A DNA stretch of 64,000 bases from Macrotis lagotis (lineage: Eukaryota; Chordata; Mammalia; Peramelemorphia; Peramelidae): assembly GCF_037893015.1 (NCBI RefSeq), contig NC_133658.1, forward strand, positions 881,175,043-881,239,042. Direction: 5' to 3'. Under the pieces are notes generated by a model. That model was given only the letters and a program-made list of their open reading frames with translations, was not told the origin of the DNA and did no database searches. Of the stretch, positions 42,266-53,149 are shown piece after piece; the stretch's first letter is position 1, and the number at the start of each line of letters is the position of its first letter. Both the position numbers and the translations under genes were made by a program.

Positions 42266-43444
42266 TGTTTGTCTCAAACACAGTGGTGTCAATTTGGTCT
42301 CCTTCAGTAATAAAGTAAAAGAACCAACCAACTAACCAATGTTTTCTAGAAGATACCTTTTTTTTAATAGACATAAACTTTTAGACATTTTCCTAAGAAT
42401 TCTTAAATAAGACATGATGAGTCAGAATTTGAGAAAAGTCTCATTTCCTTTCTTTGGAATCAGACTCCTACAGGACTGAATCCCAAGGCCCAAAGCAAGG
42501 GCTCTTCATGGGAGGGAATCTGGCTTGATTTGAAGGTAACATAAACATCTGAATGTCTTTGTAGGCTACAGGGAAAGAACTGGTAGAAAGTTTGAAATCC
42601 TATTATCTCCTTCCATATTTTTCTTCCTCTTTTGTTTTTCTCATCTTTACCGGCTTCCTTCTTGCAGGAACTGGACGATGGTTCAGGAACAGAGTGATCA
42701 CACAGTTGATAAATGTTTGAGGCAGGGTTTGAATTCTGGTCTCCACATCTAGAGCCACCTAGATGAGATGATCTCACAGATCCCTTCTAATTTCTTATTC
42801 TATGACACTTTTTGCCATTTGAGCAATGTGTTGGAGAATAATAGACTAGAGAGAGGCAAAGAGACTAGTCGAGAGATTACTATAATCCTGAGAAGGTTCA
42901 TTTTAGGGTCTTGAGATTTGGGGGGAGGGTGACAGTCCTCTTGCTTAGACTACATCCAGAGTATTGTATTCAGTACTGGAAGCCATATTTCAGGGAGCAC
43001 ACTGACAAGGTGGAAATCATTCAAAGAAGGATCAATCAATCAATCAACATTTATTAACAGGCTAAAATGCAAAAAAAGAAGGGTGACCGGGATGACAAGT
43101 GATGACATACCAAAAACAAGTGAAAGAATTAGAGTTTTTAGCCTGGTCAGGAACTAGACAGCTGACTTCAAGCCTTGTGAGGGCCATCAGGAGAGGAATT
43201 AGCCAAGTTCTGCCTGGGTTCAGAGGGCAGACCTAGGAACAAGGTGGGGAAGACATTGCTAAGATCCAGAGGTAGATTGGGTTGTTTTGGGAGGCTTCTC
43301 AAAGCCAGGTTTCTATCAAGGGCTGGATGTTGTGGAAGGGGTTCCTCCGCAGGAAGGGGCTGGCCTGGACGGTCTTCCAAGATCCTCCTATGGTCAAGTT
43401 GCAAAATTAATTCTTCTTCTCTATCTTCCTCATTTTCCTTCCCC

Positions 43445-43509
43445 TCCCCCTCCCCACTTTGGCCTCCCCCTCCCCACTTTGGCCCTCCCTCCCCCTCCCC
43501 ACTTTGGCC
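43445..43509 (+). repeat. 20-bp triplicated element upstream of KIAA2013
   Basis: Three perfect copies of tccccctccccactttggcc (43445-43464, 43465-43484, 43490-43509). The minus strand reads ggccaaagtggggaggggga, resembling MAZ/Sp-type G-rich binding sites. Confidence 0.9.
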
Positions 43510-43539
43510 CCCCTGCCTCCTTCTCCCTGGCCGCCCTCC

Positions 43540-44129
43540 CCTCCACGCAGCCCGCTCGGCCCGCCCTCCTGCCCGGCTCCGCCCTCTGCTTTCTGCCGCC
43601 CCTCCCCTCAGCTCCGGCCTCTCCGGCCCCCTCCCCGGCTCTTCCAGGCTCCTCCCCGGCCCCGCCCCTCCCTCCGGCCCCGCCCCTTCCAGCCCCGCCC
43701 TTACGCTTTCCCATCCCGTCGCGAAAGTCTCGGCTTCAGGGCGTCTTCCGACCGCGCTTTCCGGCAGGGGCGGGGCGGGCCGAGGCCCTCGCGGACGAAG
43801 TGGCGGAGTCAGCGACTGCGCAGAGCGTGGAGCGGAAGCCGAGGGGGCCGGCGGCGGCTGCGCAGAGCGTGGAGCGGAAGCCGAGGGGGCCGGCGGCGGC
43901 TGCGCAGAGCGTGGAGCGGAAGCCGAGGGGGCCGGCGGCGGCTGCGCAGAGCGTGGAGCGGAAGCCGAGGGCGCCGGCGGCGGCTGCGCAGAGCGTGGAG
44001 CGGAAGCCGAGGGCGCCGGCGGCGGCTGCGCGGGGCCGGGGCGGAAGCCGGAGGCGTCCTGGGCGTCTGCGCAGAGCCGCGAGAGGCGGCAGCGGCGGCG
44101 GCGGCCGGGAGCGGCCCCGCGGCGGCCCG
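43540..44129 (+). promoter_or_regulatory. KIAA2013: CpG-rich promoter and 5' UTR of KIAA2013
   Basis: Dense CpG, GC boxes (cccgcccc) at 43661-43668, 43678-43685 and 43693-43700 and a further gggcggggcgggc near 43769-43780, no TATA. The CpG block continues through exon 1 to about 45240. The transcription start probably lies between 43700 and 43850, which would place the 42-bp repeats in the 5' UTR or core promoter. Confidence 0.75.
43817..44026 (+). repeat. 42-bp tandem repeat, five copies, in the KIAA2013 5' UTR/promoter
   Basis: Copies start at 43817, 43859, 43901, 43943 and 43985 and begin tgcgcagagcgtggagcgga. Copies 1-3 are identical; copies 4-5 are identical to each other and differ by one base from the rest. 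Two degenerate copies follow (44027-44067 and 44068-44109). Each unit carries an NRF1 half-site (tgcgca) and an ETS-like core (gcggaagc). Confidence 0.95.
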
Positions 44130-45243
44130 ATGTGGCTGCAGCAGCGGCTCAAGGGGCTGCCCGGGCTGCTGTCCAGTAGCTGGGCCCGCCGCGTGCTGGG
44201 GCTGCTGGCCTTCGTGCTGCTGCTGTCGTGGTACGTGGGCGGGCGGGCCGGCCGGGCGGGCGCCGGGGGCGGGCCGGGCCTGCACCTGCTGCCCTGGAGC
44301 TCGGGCCCGGGCGAGCCCCGCGCCGCGGCGCCGCAGGCCTGCCTGGAGGCGGCCACCCGCGCCTGGCGGGCGCTGCAGGAGCGCGGCGAGGCGGTGCCGC
44401 TCGGGCCCCGGGCCCCCGACGGCGCCGCGGCGGCCCCGGACTCGGGCCCGGCCGCGCCGCCCGCCCTGGTGGGCAACGGCTTCCTGGCCCTGGACGTGAG
44501 CCGCAACCGGCTGTGGGTGACGCCGGGCGAGCGGCAGGCGCCCGTGGCCCCGGAGCTGGCGCCCTTCGTGCAGCTGCGGCCGCTGAGCGCGCAGGCCGAG
44601 GCCGGCGCCGCCGCGCTGCTGCCGCGCCAGGGCCTGGTGCGCCGCGTGCGCTGCCTGCAGCCGCCCGAGCCGCCGCCCGGGGCCGGGGCCGGGGCCGGGG
44701 GCGCGGGGGCCGCGGGGGGCGCGGGGCCGGCGCCGGGCGGGCCCGGGGCCCAGTGCGTGCTGCTGCAGGAGGACTTCCTGGCGCACCGCGCGCGGCCCCA
44801 CCTCTACGTGCAGCGCATCCACGTCCACAACCCCACGGAGCGCGTGGCCGCGCTCTGGACGCTGGGCCCCACGCCCAGGCCGCCCCCCAAGGCCTTCAGC
44901 AGCAGCCTGGAGAAGGCCGGCGACCACCAGTTCCTGCTGCACTCGGGACACTCGCCCCCGCTGCCCAACGGCAAGGCCCACCTGGTGGTGGTGGCGGCCA
45001 AGAAGCTGGTGGACCTGCTCCAGGTGGCCCCCAGGTCGCTGCTGGACGAGGCCGTGCTGTGGGTGGTCTACATCTCGGAGCCCTTGGACCTGTGGGCCCT
45101 GAAGGCCAAGGGGGCTAAGGAGATGAAGGAGCTGAAGGCCCTCCAGGACCTGGCCCGCAAGGAGATCCTGGAGCTGATGGAGATCCCCGTGGCCGACCTT
45201 CTCCAGGACCACCAGCAGCGCTGGAGCCAGCTCTTCGCCTCAG
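44130..45243 (+). CDS. KIAA2013: KIAA2013 exon 1 coding part
   Basis: 371 codons plus one base. Extremely GC-rich up to about 44850, then more moderate. Conserved blocks: LVGNGFLALDVSRNRLWV, CVLLQEDFLAHR, NPTERVAALWTLGP, HLVVVAAKKLVD. Donor cag|gtgagg at 45243/45244. The Gly/Ala/Pro tract at residues about 180-208 is low complexity. Confidence 0.95.
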
Positions 45244-48200
45244 GTGAGGGCCTCCCCCCGGGGGAAGAAGGGGAGTTTGGGATCCCCCTGGAGAAAGGGA
45301 GCTGCCAAGGGCCTCTGTGTTAATCTGTGCATTTGATTCTTCAGTTTTCTTTTTCTTTTTCTTTTTTTTGCAAGGCAGTGGGGTTAAGGGGCTTGCCCAA
45401 GGCCACACAGCTAGGTTATTATGAAGTGTCTGAGGTTGGATTTGAACTCAGCTACTCTTGACTCTAGGGCCGGTGCTCTGTCCACTGCACCACCTAGACA
45501 CCTTTTGACCCCGACTGAGTGTCAGGGCTTCCCCCACCCTATTGCAGGGACTTTGACTCTTACTCTGGACTAGCCTGAGTCGCTGCCACTGTATGGGAAA
45601 AGGCAAGTCATAGATGAAGAGTGGATTTTTATTTCTTTTTTGACAATGGCCTGTGAGTTGTCTGCTTTATTTGACTGCTTTAAGACAGAACCTGACACTC
45701 CATGGAATTGAAAGGCAGAGGCTTGTGGTGTAGGGGACCAGTCATTTGGAATGGAACATTTGGAATGAATTTCAGTTGTCTTTTTGGGAGCCATGGTCAG
45801 GTTAGCAAGGAATGTAGATCTGCTTTGAAGGTGGAGGAGAAGAAGGATTGCTTCTGGTCCTGGCTGGATTAGGCTAGGGCTGGTAGCTAGGTGTCTTCTG
45901 CTCCTGTGAGAAAATCTGGGGTTCTTAGTGGGTTCCAAGTTCAACATGAGTCAGAACTATGGTATGGTGACCCAGAAAGCTGCCAAGATTTTAGGCTGCA
46001 TAGGAAGGGATAGAATCTACTCTGCTCAGGTCAGGTCCTGTCTGGAGTGTTTTGTTTGGGTCTAGGCTCTGCGTTTTAGGAAGAATATAGGAGGGCATCC
46101 AGAATGAATGTGTCCAAGGTTCAGTTAAAGAAACTGGAAAAAGTATTGTGGGAGAAGAGATGATTTAGGGAATTTATAACAAACTCTTGTGTGGAAGCAG
46201 AATTGCTCTTCTGCCTCAGAAGAAATGTATAGAAGTAGCAGACAGATTCAGAAAAACTTGCTGTTCAAGAATTGTCAGGGCTGTTCTTGAAGTGTAGCCA
46301 GTTCCCCAAGGTTGGGTGACTTCATGGCAGCATGGATGAAATAGGATTCTTGTTTGTTGCCCCAGGGAGGGGGTCTCTGACCCTTGAAGGTTTGGCGGTT
46401 GTGTAATCCTCCGTCCTCCCTCATTCAGAACTCATTTCTTTACTTTATTGTTGTAGGAGTTGAAATGAAGAAGATCAATGATGCTCACACCCCATCTAGC
46501 TTGACTGTCAACTTGACACTGTACTACATGCTGTCCTGCTCCCCAGCCCCACTGCTTAGCCCTACCTTGAGCCGGTGGGAGAGAGACCAGATGGAATCCA
46601 CTCTGAATTATGAAGACCACTGCTTCAGTGGTCACGCAACCATGCATGCAGAGAACCTTTGGCCAGGAAGGTTGTCCAGCGTTCTCCAGATCCTGCAGCT
46701 TGCTGATGTGTGGAAGTTAACACTCCAGAAACGGGGGTGCAAGGGACTGGTGAAGGTCGGGGCCCCTGGGATTATGCAAGGAATGGTGCTCAGCTTTGGG
46801 GGTCTGCAGTTCACAGAAAATCACCTTCAGTTCCAAGCAGATCCTGATGTGCTCCACAACAGCTACATCTTACATGGAATCCACTACAAGACTGATCACA
46901 TCAACTTGGCTGTCCTTCTGGATGTGGAGGGAAAGCCATTCCTCCATGTGTCTGTTAAGCCCCATAGCCCACCGGTCAAGATCTATGCCTGTGAGGCTGG
47001 GTGCCTGAATGAGCCTGTGGAACTGACCTCAGAGCCCCAAGGTCACACTTTCCCTGTCATGGTGACCCAGCCCATCACCCCCCTCCTCTACATCTCCACA
47101 GATCTGTTACACTTACAAGACCTGAGGCACACTCTGCATCTGAAAGCCATTCTGGCCCATGAGGAGCACATGGCCAAGCAGTACCCTGGCCTGCCCTTTC
47201 TCTTCTGGTTCAGTGTGGCCTCGCTCATCACATTGTTCCACCTCTTTCTGTTCAAACTCATCTACAATGAATACTGTGGACCTGGAGCCAAGTCACTCTT
47301 CAGGAGTAAGGTATAAAGCTCCCACCTCTAGCTATTCTCTGGGCTTGTCTTCTGGGCCCAGGATCATCCTGGCTCTGAGGGTGGGGCCTATCCTGAAGAG
47401 TGATGGGACCTTCTTCTTCAAGCTGTCCTTCAGCCCTTGTGCTTCCTCTACAGGGAATGCTCCTCACTTGCTGCAGACCACCAAGGGGTCTAAGCAGCTG
47501 GTGGACAGGGCAGAGATCTGGCAGTCTAGCTCCTAGGTGCTGGTTAATTAGGATAGCAGTAGACCATGGAGTCTTCTGCTTCCTAGCAGCTTGGGTCCCT
47601 CCTTGCCTTGGTTTTTATTTGATGGTGGCACCAACACACAGCCCTCAGACCGTAAGCCCAAATGAGGATGGCCCCTCCCTTGCTGCCTGTCAGGGTTAGT
47701 CTTCCCTACCTGTGAGCATCAGGTCCTGTTGTAGTATGCACTGCCCAGTGAATTAAACGCCTTTGTTCTCTAATGGCTGTCCCGTAAGATGACCCCCTTT
47801 TCCTGGGCTGGTGGTGGAATGTACTCTTAGGTAACTAACCCTGAGGTTTCAGGACCCTGGGAACCAGGTTTTCCCTTGGGCTATTAAGGACTGGGATGGG
47901 CCCAAGGGATTAGAGGCCTAGAAGAGTGGAGTATGTAGACGGTTGTATGTGGTTGATGGGGCATAAAGTACAGATTGTTTGCTCTGTTCTACCCTCATCT
48001 ACCCTTTGGTGGCAGAGAAGAAAAGTGGTCTGATCCCTCCTATTTGGAAGGGAAGAATGTATAACAGAACTAGTTATTCTTTTGGATCAAGCTGCAGTAC
48101 AAATTTTCCATAACCATACTGGTTCCTCCTATAATAAAGGAGTAATCTTAGGTGACCCAGAAAAGCAGGTGTTTTTTTTTTTTTGATTAATGGTGCTAAA

Positions 48201-48898
48201 AAGGGAAAGTGTCATCGAAATTTCTAAAGAGTGACTTGCTTGATGGCCAACCCCGATGTGAGGGTAGAGAAAGAAATGGTTCCTTTACTGCAAAAATGGA
48301 AGAGCTGGTGCCAGTCCCTTGGAAACTGGTCCCAGGCTCTCATGGTAGGAGATCATCTGGCAGAGAAATGGGCAGTTGGTCTCCTCTAGTTATCCAGGTA
48401 CCCACTGTGCATGGCATGGGGTCAGCCCTCTCTCCATTGCCATGCCTGCATGGAGGCTTCAGCAGGGCCGCAAGCTCACGCTCTCACCATTGATCCCCCC
48501 CCCCTTCTGAATTCTTCCTAAGGAGTAGCCAAGCCAGGCTCGGCTCCTGCTGAATGTCCCTTGCCTTAAGTCACTGGTTTTATCTAGTGATATTTATTTT
48601 TTAGCCTCTGTTTACTCAACCACCCAGGTGACCATTTCCCAACTCACCAAAATACCCTTTTGCTCTGCATTCCTCTGGCCACAGCTGGTGATTGGGAATG
48701 CTCCTCTTTGTCATTCCTCTGGCACTGCCACCCCAGGCTGGCAGCTATTTGCAAACTGAATTTGAGCCAGGGTTGGATGCTGCTCAGACCTCTGAGCATG
48801 GTCTGCCTTTCTTAATAGTTGTGTAGCTGGGAGCAAGAGTTGGCGGTGAACAGTAACACCTTGTTTTATTAATTGAACAGGAAGATCCCAGTGTCTGA
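44130..48898 (+). CDS. KIAA2013: KIAA2013 orthologue, membrane protein of unknown function (661 aa, three exons)
   Basis: Coding exons 44130-45243, 46457-47310 and 48881-48898 join in frame (phase 1, then phase 0) with GT-AG borders. The protein starts MWLQQRLKGLPGLLSSSWAR, as in human, has a hydrophobic segment at residues about 22-37 (signal peptide or anchor), a long non-cytoplasmic body with one likely sequon (NLT in VNLTLYYML) and a second hydrophobic segment at about 617-640 (FLFWFSVASLITLFHLFLF), and ends SLFRSKEDPSV. It is about 27 residues longer than the 634-residue human protein, mostly through Ala/Gly/Pro-rich insertions in exon 1. The ATG at 44130 is the family start. I know of no established function. 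It lies divergent to PLOD1, 5.9 kb between the two start codons. Confidence 0.96.
45244..46456. other. KIAA2013 intron 1
   Basis: 1.2 kb, with one minus-strand SINE (45344-45503); the remainder is unique by eye. Confidence 0.85.
45344..45503 (-). mobile_element. Poly(A)-tailed tRNA SINE in KIAA2013 intron 1
   Basis: ttgcaaggcagtggggttaa to ctgcaccacctagacacc; starts only 100 bp after the exon 1 donor. Confidence 0.83.
46457..47310 (+). CDS. KIAA2013: KIAA2013 exon 2
   Basis: 284 codons, from GVEMKKINDAHTPSS to GAKSLFRSK. Highly conserved with mammals (for example RDQMESTLNYEDHCFSGHA and GLQFTENHLQFQADPDVLH). AG acceptor at 46455-46456, GT donor at 47311. If the intron is retained, the frame stops after one codon (V). 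Confidence 0.96.
47311..48880. other. KIAA2013 intron 2, possible alternative 3' end
   Basis: No interspersed repeat was recognised in the first 450 bp. An ATTAAA hexamer at 47752-47757 is followed by a GT-containing stretch (ttgttctctaatggctgtcc), and an AATAAA occurs near 48134. These could end an intron-retaining transcript. Confidence 0.5.
48881..48898 (+). CDS. KIAA2013: KIAA2013 exon 3 coding tip
   Basis: Six codons, EDPSV and TGA, directly after the acceptor ttgaacag. The same five residues end the human protein. The rest of the exon is 3' UTR. Confidence 0.92.
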   Translation, partial: EDPSV

Positions 48899-49136
48899 GC
48901 GAATTAACAGTACCGCTTTCAGCCTCCATTTGCACAAGACACCCAGCACCTGAAAAGTCCTGCTGCTGCGAACAAGGGACCTTTTGAAAGCAACAACCCT
49001 ATTGTGCCTTGTTGGGGAAAACCAGTGACTTGGAAGTGTTTGTGTGGCTGTTGAGGAGTTTTACATTGGAATGAATGAGTGTCACTTTGGGGATGAGGGA
49101 GGGAGAAGCCGTGATGAGTTTGTAAACTTCCACCTT

Positions 49137-49142
49137 AATAAA
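49137..49142 (+). promoter_or_regulatory. KIAA2013: Poly(A) signal, proximal candidate
   Basis: AATAAA 240 bp after the stop codon, in ccttaataaagtgaacc. The downstream GT-rich element is weak. Confidence 0.55.
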
Positions 49143-49694
49143 GTGAACCTATTTGGAAATTACTTGAAATTGACCTTCCTCCTTCTGCTTCCCCCCCTTT
49201 TCTATGTTCCAGGAAGAGACCTTCCTGCTACCCGCCCCATCCCCTGCCCCCTTCTCCTTTTTTGGAACTCTCAGCTAGAAAAACTCCTTTTTCCTAATTT
49301 AATGACTTCTTCCTTCAATGAACTTTTAATTTATTTTTATTTGGGAATTTTGGATGGTTTCAGCCTCCACTTTAAATAGCAGATCACTGAAATGATTTTT
49401 GAGCTGTTTAACCATTGAGAAACTCAGCTGTGTGTTGCTGGTGTGGTTCATTTGGAGCCTGGTCAGAGGGAGCCTCCGGGCAGAGGGGTTCACACAGTCT
49501 GATTGGAAGATGTAGCATTACTGGCTTAGATTTGAAAGTGCTAACTGTTTCTTAGCCTACAGGGATTTGTGTGGTTTTTTTTGTATTTTCTGGCTGTTTG
49601 GGGATGGGCTTGGGAGGGGGGGGGAGTATTGGGCTTTCTAGTGACCGATGATTGTTGAGTTTTCAAATACCAAAGCTTTTTTGTTTTGTTTTTA

Positions 49695-49700
49695 AATAAA
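49695..49700 (+). promoter_or_regulatory. KIAA2013: Poly(A) signal, distal candidate
   Basis: AATAAA followed at about 15-60 bp by tatgtattgtgtaatgtttt and a T run, a good cleavage context. Preferred 3' end of the gene. Confidence 0.75.
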
Positions 49701-50459
49701 TACCTTTCAAATATGTATTGTGTAATGTTTTCTGTTTGAACAATACCTGTTTTTTTTTTTGGTCTCAACACTTGCTTCAGTGTCCAAAGTACAGAATAGG
49801 AGACACCTTCCAACAAGCATTTAGATTAAGCCAGTTCCCTTCTCAGATGCCCAGGTCCTTCCTAATTGTAGTTAGACCACTGGGTTGAGGTAGGTCAGCC
49901 TGCCAAGCTCTTCTGACTTTTGTATTTGCTTTGCTAGTTAGCCTTGCTGAATGGGGCTCTGGGTGCAGGTGATTGTAGCTGGCAGCCACAAGCAGAAGCA
50001 AACAGGCTTTGTGACTTTGGGTATAAAGAGATACCACCTGGAGTTCTTTTTAAATGGTCATCAGATAGTCTCATAATGATGACACATTCAATATGGGTTT
50101 GCAGAGCACTTTAAAGGCATTATCTCACTCAGTTCTCACCACAGCCCTGTTAGGTGAGAGGTGTCACCCCCATTTTATAGATGAGGAATCCAAAGCCTAG
50201 GGGTTCCTGACTTATCCAGGATCACAGCTAGGAAGTTTCTGAAGAAGGATTTGAACCCAACCCACTCTAGCTCCTTCCAGTTGTGGTATTTTGTACAGTA
50301 TGGCATGCCAGCTCTCTCTGCATTTGTATTAGCATGGGATCTTTTTGACTCCTAAATTCAGAGATCCTCAGAGATGGGATTGAATCATGGCTGTCACTTG
50401 GAATGCCCTAGGAAATGATCAGTTTGTTGCTTCTCTATTCTTAGATAGACTTGCTTTTT

Positions 50460-50610
50460 TTAATTTAGGTTTTTGCAAGGCAAATAGGGTTAAGTGGCTT
50501 GGCCAGAGCCACACAGCTAGGTAATATTAAGTGTCTGAGGCCACATTCAAACCCTGGTACTCCTGACTTCAGGGCTGGTGCTCTATCCACTGTGCCACCT
50601 AGCCGCCCCA
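50460..50610 (-). mobile_element. Poly(A)-tailed tRNA SINE
   Basis: aggtttttgcaaggcaaata to gtgccacctagccgcccc. Intergenic. Confidence 0.85.
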
Positions 50611-51948
50611 CCCACCCACCCCAGATAGACTTCTAATTCATCATTGTTTAACAGGTTTTATTTGAAGGAAACTTGAGAGTCTGGCCTACACAAATGAAAT
50701 TCTTGAGTACAGTGTCAGTGTACTTCACTTTCAGTTTTAATCTTTCCCATTCCAGACCCATAGCTCTAAAATTTGGAGATTGCCCTGAAGTCATTGTGTC
50801 TGGCTGTTGTAAGTGTTTAATCCTTGTTAAACGATGCTGATTTTTTGTGTGATCTTGAGTAGCTCATTTGCCCTCCCTGTGCTTCAGTTTCCTCATTTGT
50901 AAATAAGGAATAGGAACGGATAACCTCTGAGGTCCCTTCCAGTTATGGATCTTTGATAGTATGGTTCTAATACTTGCATTTTATAGGATCTAGGCAAGTT
51001 AAGTATCCTCTATAAGCCGCTGAAGAAGGCTTCAGACCCAGACCTTCAGTTTGATCATTTTGTGGAACTTCCGTTGCTCCAACTAGATTAGGAATTGCTC
51101 AGGGATAGGAAACTTTTGTATGTCCCACCAGGTCTTGACCACTGAATATATGCCGCATGAACAAAGATTATAGGAAACTTGAATATTTGCAACTTTCCAT
51201 AGGATCTGATAGATGAACTGTGAAGGAGCTTTGAGATGTAGATCTAATCCTGCTGATTTGGCTCCTGAGGCCCAGAGGGATAAAGTAGTCTTCCCAAGGT
51301 CACACAAGCAATAGCAATCTGGACAAGAGTTCAAGAATAGGTCCCCTGATTACTGTTCCCATGGTTTCCTTAAGTCATTATACTATAACCCCTATGGGAT
51401 CTTGATCTTCCTCAGAAGGAAGAAAAGTAGTGGGTTATTAAAACTACTTGCCGTATTAGACAAATTGGTTCACTTTTCTAGGCTTCCATATCCTCATTCT
51501 GAAAATTCCTCTCAGTTCTAAATGAATGGTAGTCTATTCATTTGCTAGTCTCCAGTTTCCATTCCCATTATTTTTGTCTTAATTCAAATCCTCATCACTT
51601 CTTGCTAGGAACTGGGGTAGGAGCCTCCAAACTGCTTCTGGTCTCTCAGATCCTCTGTTAGTGATCTTCCAAAGGCACAGCTCTCATCACGTTACTTTTC
51701 TGTAGGAAAAATACTCAGACAATCTATATTGCTCAGTGCATAAAATGCAAATTTGCTCCAGTCTTCAAAACTCCATAGTTTGGTCCAACTTTCTATTCCA
51801 AACCTATATGCCCTTCATTCTTTGTTATAGCCAAACCCTTCTACGCACCATTTCCCCTTTTTGGCTCTGCTTTCCCCATCCCTGCATGAAGCATGATGCA
51901 GGGGGAAAGATTGCTGGATTTGACTTTGGATGGCCTGCATCTGAATCT

Positions 51949-52096
51949 TTGTTTGTTTTTTGCAAGACAATGGGGTTAAATGACCTGCCCAAGATCACAC
52001 AGCTAATTAATTATTAAGTATCTGAGGTTGGATTTGAACTCAAGTCCACCTGACTCCAGGGTTGGTGCTCTAGCCACTGCACCACCTAGCTGCCCC
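51949..52096 (-). mobile_element. Poly(A)-tailed tRNA SINE
   Basis: ttgcaagacaatggggttaa to gcaccacctagctgccccg, 15-20 bp before an AT microsatellite. Confidence 0.85.
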
Positions 52097-52108
52097 GTGA
52101 ATCCTGAT

Positions 52109-52111
<3 letters not shown>

Positions 52112-52154
<43 letters not shown>
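52112..52154 (+). repeat. (AT)n microsatellite
   Basis: About 21 AT units, immediately after a SINE head. Confidence 0.93.
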
Positions 52155-52157
<3 letters not shown>

Positions 52158-52825
52158 ACTTCTAAAATTTTTTCCAATTTTTAAATTTATTCTCATGTGC
52201 TATGCCATTTTTTTTTTGAACTACGATCATCTCTGCTTATTGAATTCCCCTCCTTTAAAGGCTCTGGAAAAACTTTAAACTGGCTCAGTTGCTGATTCAT
52301 CCGATGTAGCCTTCTATGATTTCTCCCACTCTCACCTTGTATTAGAAATACTCTGTCCTCTCTTGATAAATCCTGCATCTCTGAAAACACGTGTTTGTTT
52401 GTGCATATATACATATATTTACCCACATACACATAATATTATAGATATACACGTACATATAGATTATATATGTAAATATGTATGTATGTAGAGAGAGAGA
52501 GAATGTATTTGTTATATACTTTCATTTAAATTATTTTGCATTTCTTTACTCTCCCACTCGGTTTTAAACTTCTTGAAAGCAAGGTTGTTTTGCTTCCTAT
52601 CTCCAGTGCATTGTATATTCTGCCCCTCACTCCCTCCACCAGCTACTAGTGCCTCCTCCTCCCAATCACATATCTGTATGTCCTTTTATATGGACATGGC
52701 TCCTTTGATGGAATGAAAATACCCTGAGGACAAAGACTGTTAATTTTTATCTTTATATTTCCAAGATCCAGCACTAAAATACAGTAGGCACTTAATGGTT
52801 GATTGGTTGGTTGATTATTATAGTC

Positions 52826-53105
52826 CTTCATTCTCCAAGAGGACCAAAATGACATCGCTATGTTTTAATCAAAGTACAGTGTGTCCCAACTGTGGTTGAT
52901 CAGACCAATATAAACTCTTGAAGGTGCTATCACAGGTCAGGCAACAAATAGTTCACATGAACATTTGGGGCAAATTCTTAAACTGCACATCTTTTAGGTT
53001 TTTTTCAGCTATTGCAATTCTGCTTCACTCACAGAGCATAGAATTCTGGGTGGTCTTGTGCTGGCATCTTCTGTGTCACAATCGATTGCAAAGTTCTTAC
53101 TAAAT
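52826..53105 (-). mobile_element. RTE LINE 3' end, 5'-truncated copy
   Basis: The plus strand here (aagaggaccaaaatgacatc, cagtgtgtcccaactgtgg, ttgatcagaccaatataaac) aligns in order with 54940-55230 of the larger copy. Same orientation, about 1.8 kb away. Confidence 0.8.
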
Positions 53106-53149
53106 ATGAATAATAGACAATATTTATTGAGTTGAATCTGTCAGATGAC

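Larger units (their letters stand above)
38526..43440. other. Intergenic region between PLOD1 and KIAA2013
   Basis: Holds a SINE (38716), a Mar1-type SINE (39496), an L2/CR1-like piece (39800-39930), a poly-G run of about 16 (40487-40502), the L1 3' end (41560-42265) and a MIR-like fragment (42700-42760). The stretch 40500-41550 is largely unique by eye. No exon was recognised. Confidence 0.7.
48899..49720 (+). other. KIAA2013: KIAA2013 3' UTR
   Basis: Repeat-free by eye from the stop codon to the distal poly(A) signal, about 800 bp, consistent with a terminal exon. Confidence 0.7.

Noticed and set aside
43817..44026. CRISPR-like regular repeat
   Set aside because: The 42-bp units abut directly with no spacers, and the locus is a vertebrate promoter.
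43809..45212. Antisense open frame of 467 codons over KIAA2013 exon 1
   Set aside because: Shadow of the GC-rich KIAA2013 coding exon, with His/Gln/Arg/Gly low-complexity content; the plus strand is clearly the coding one.
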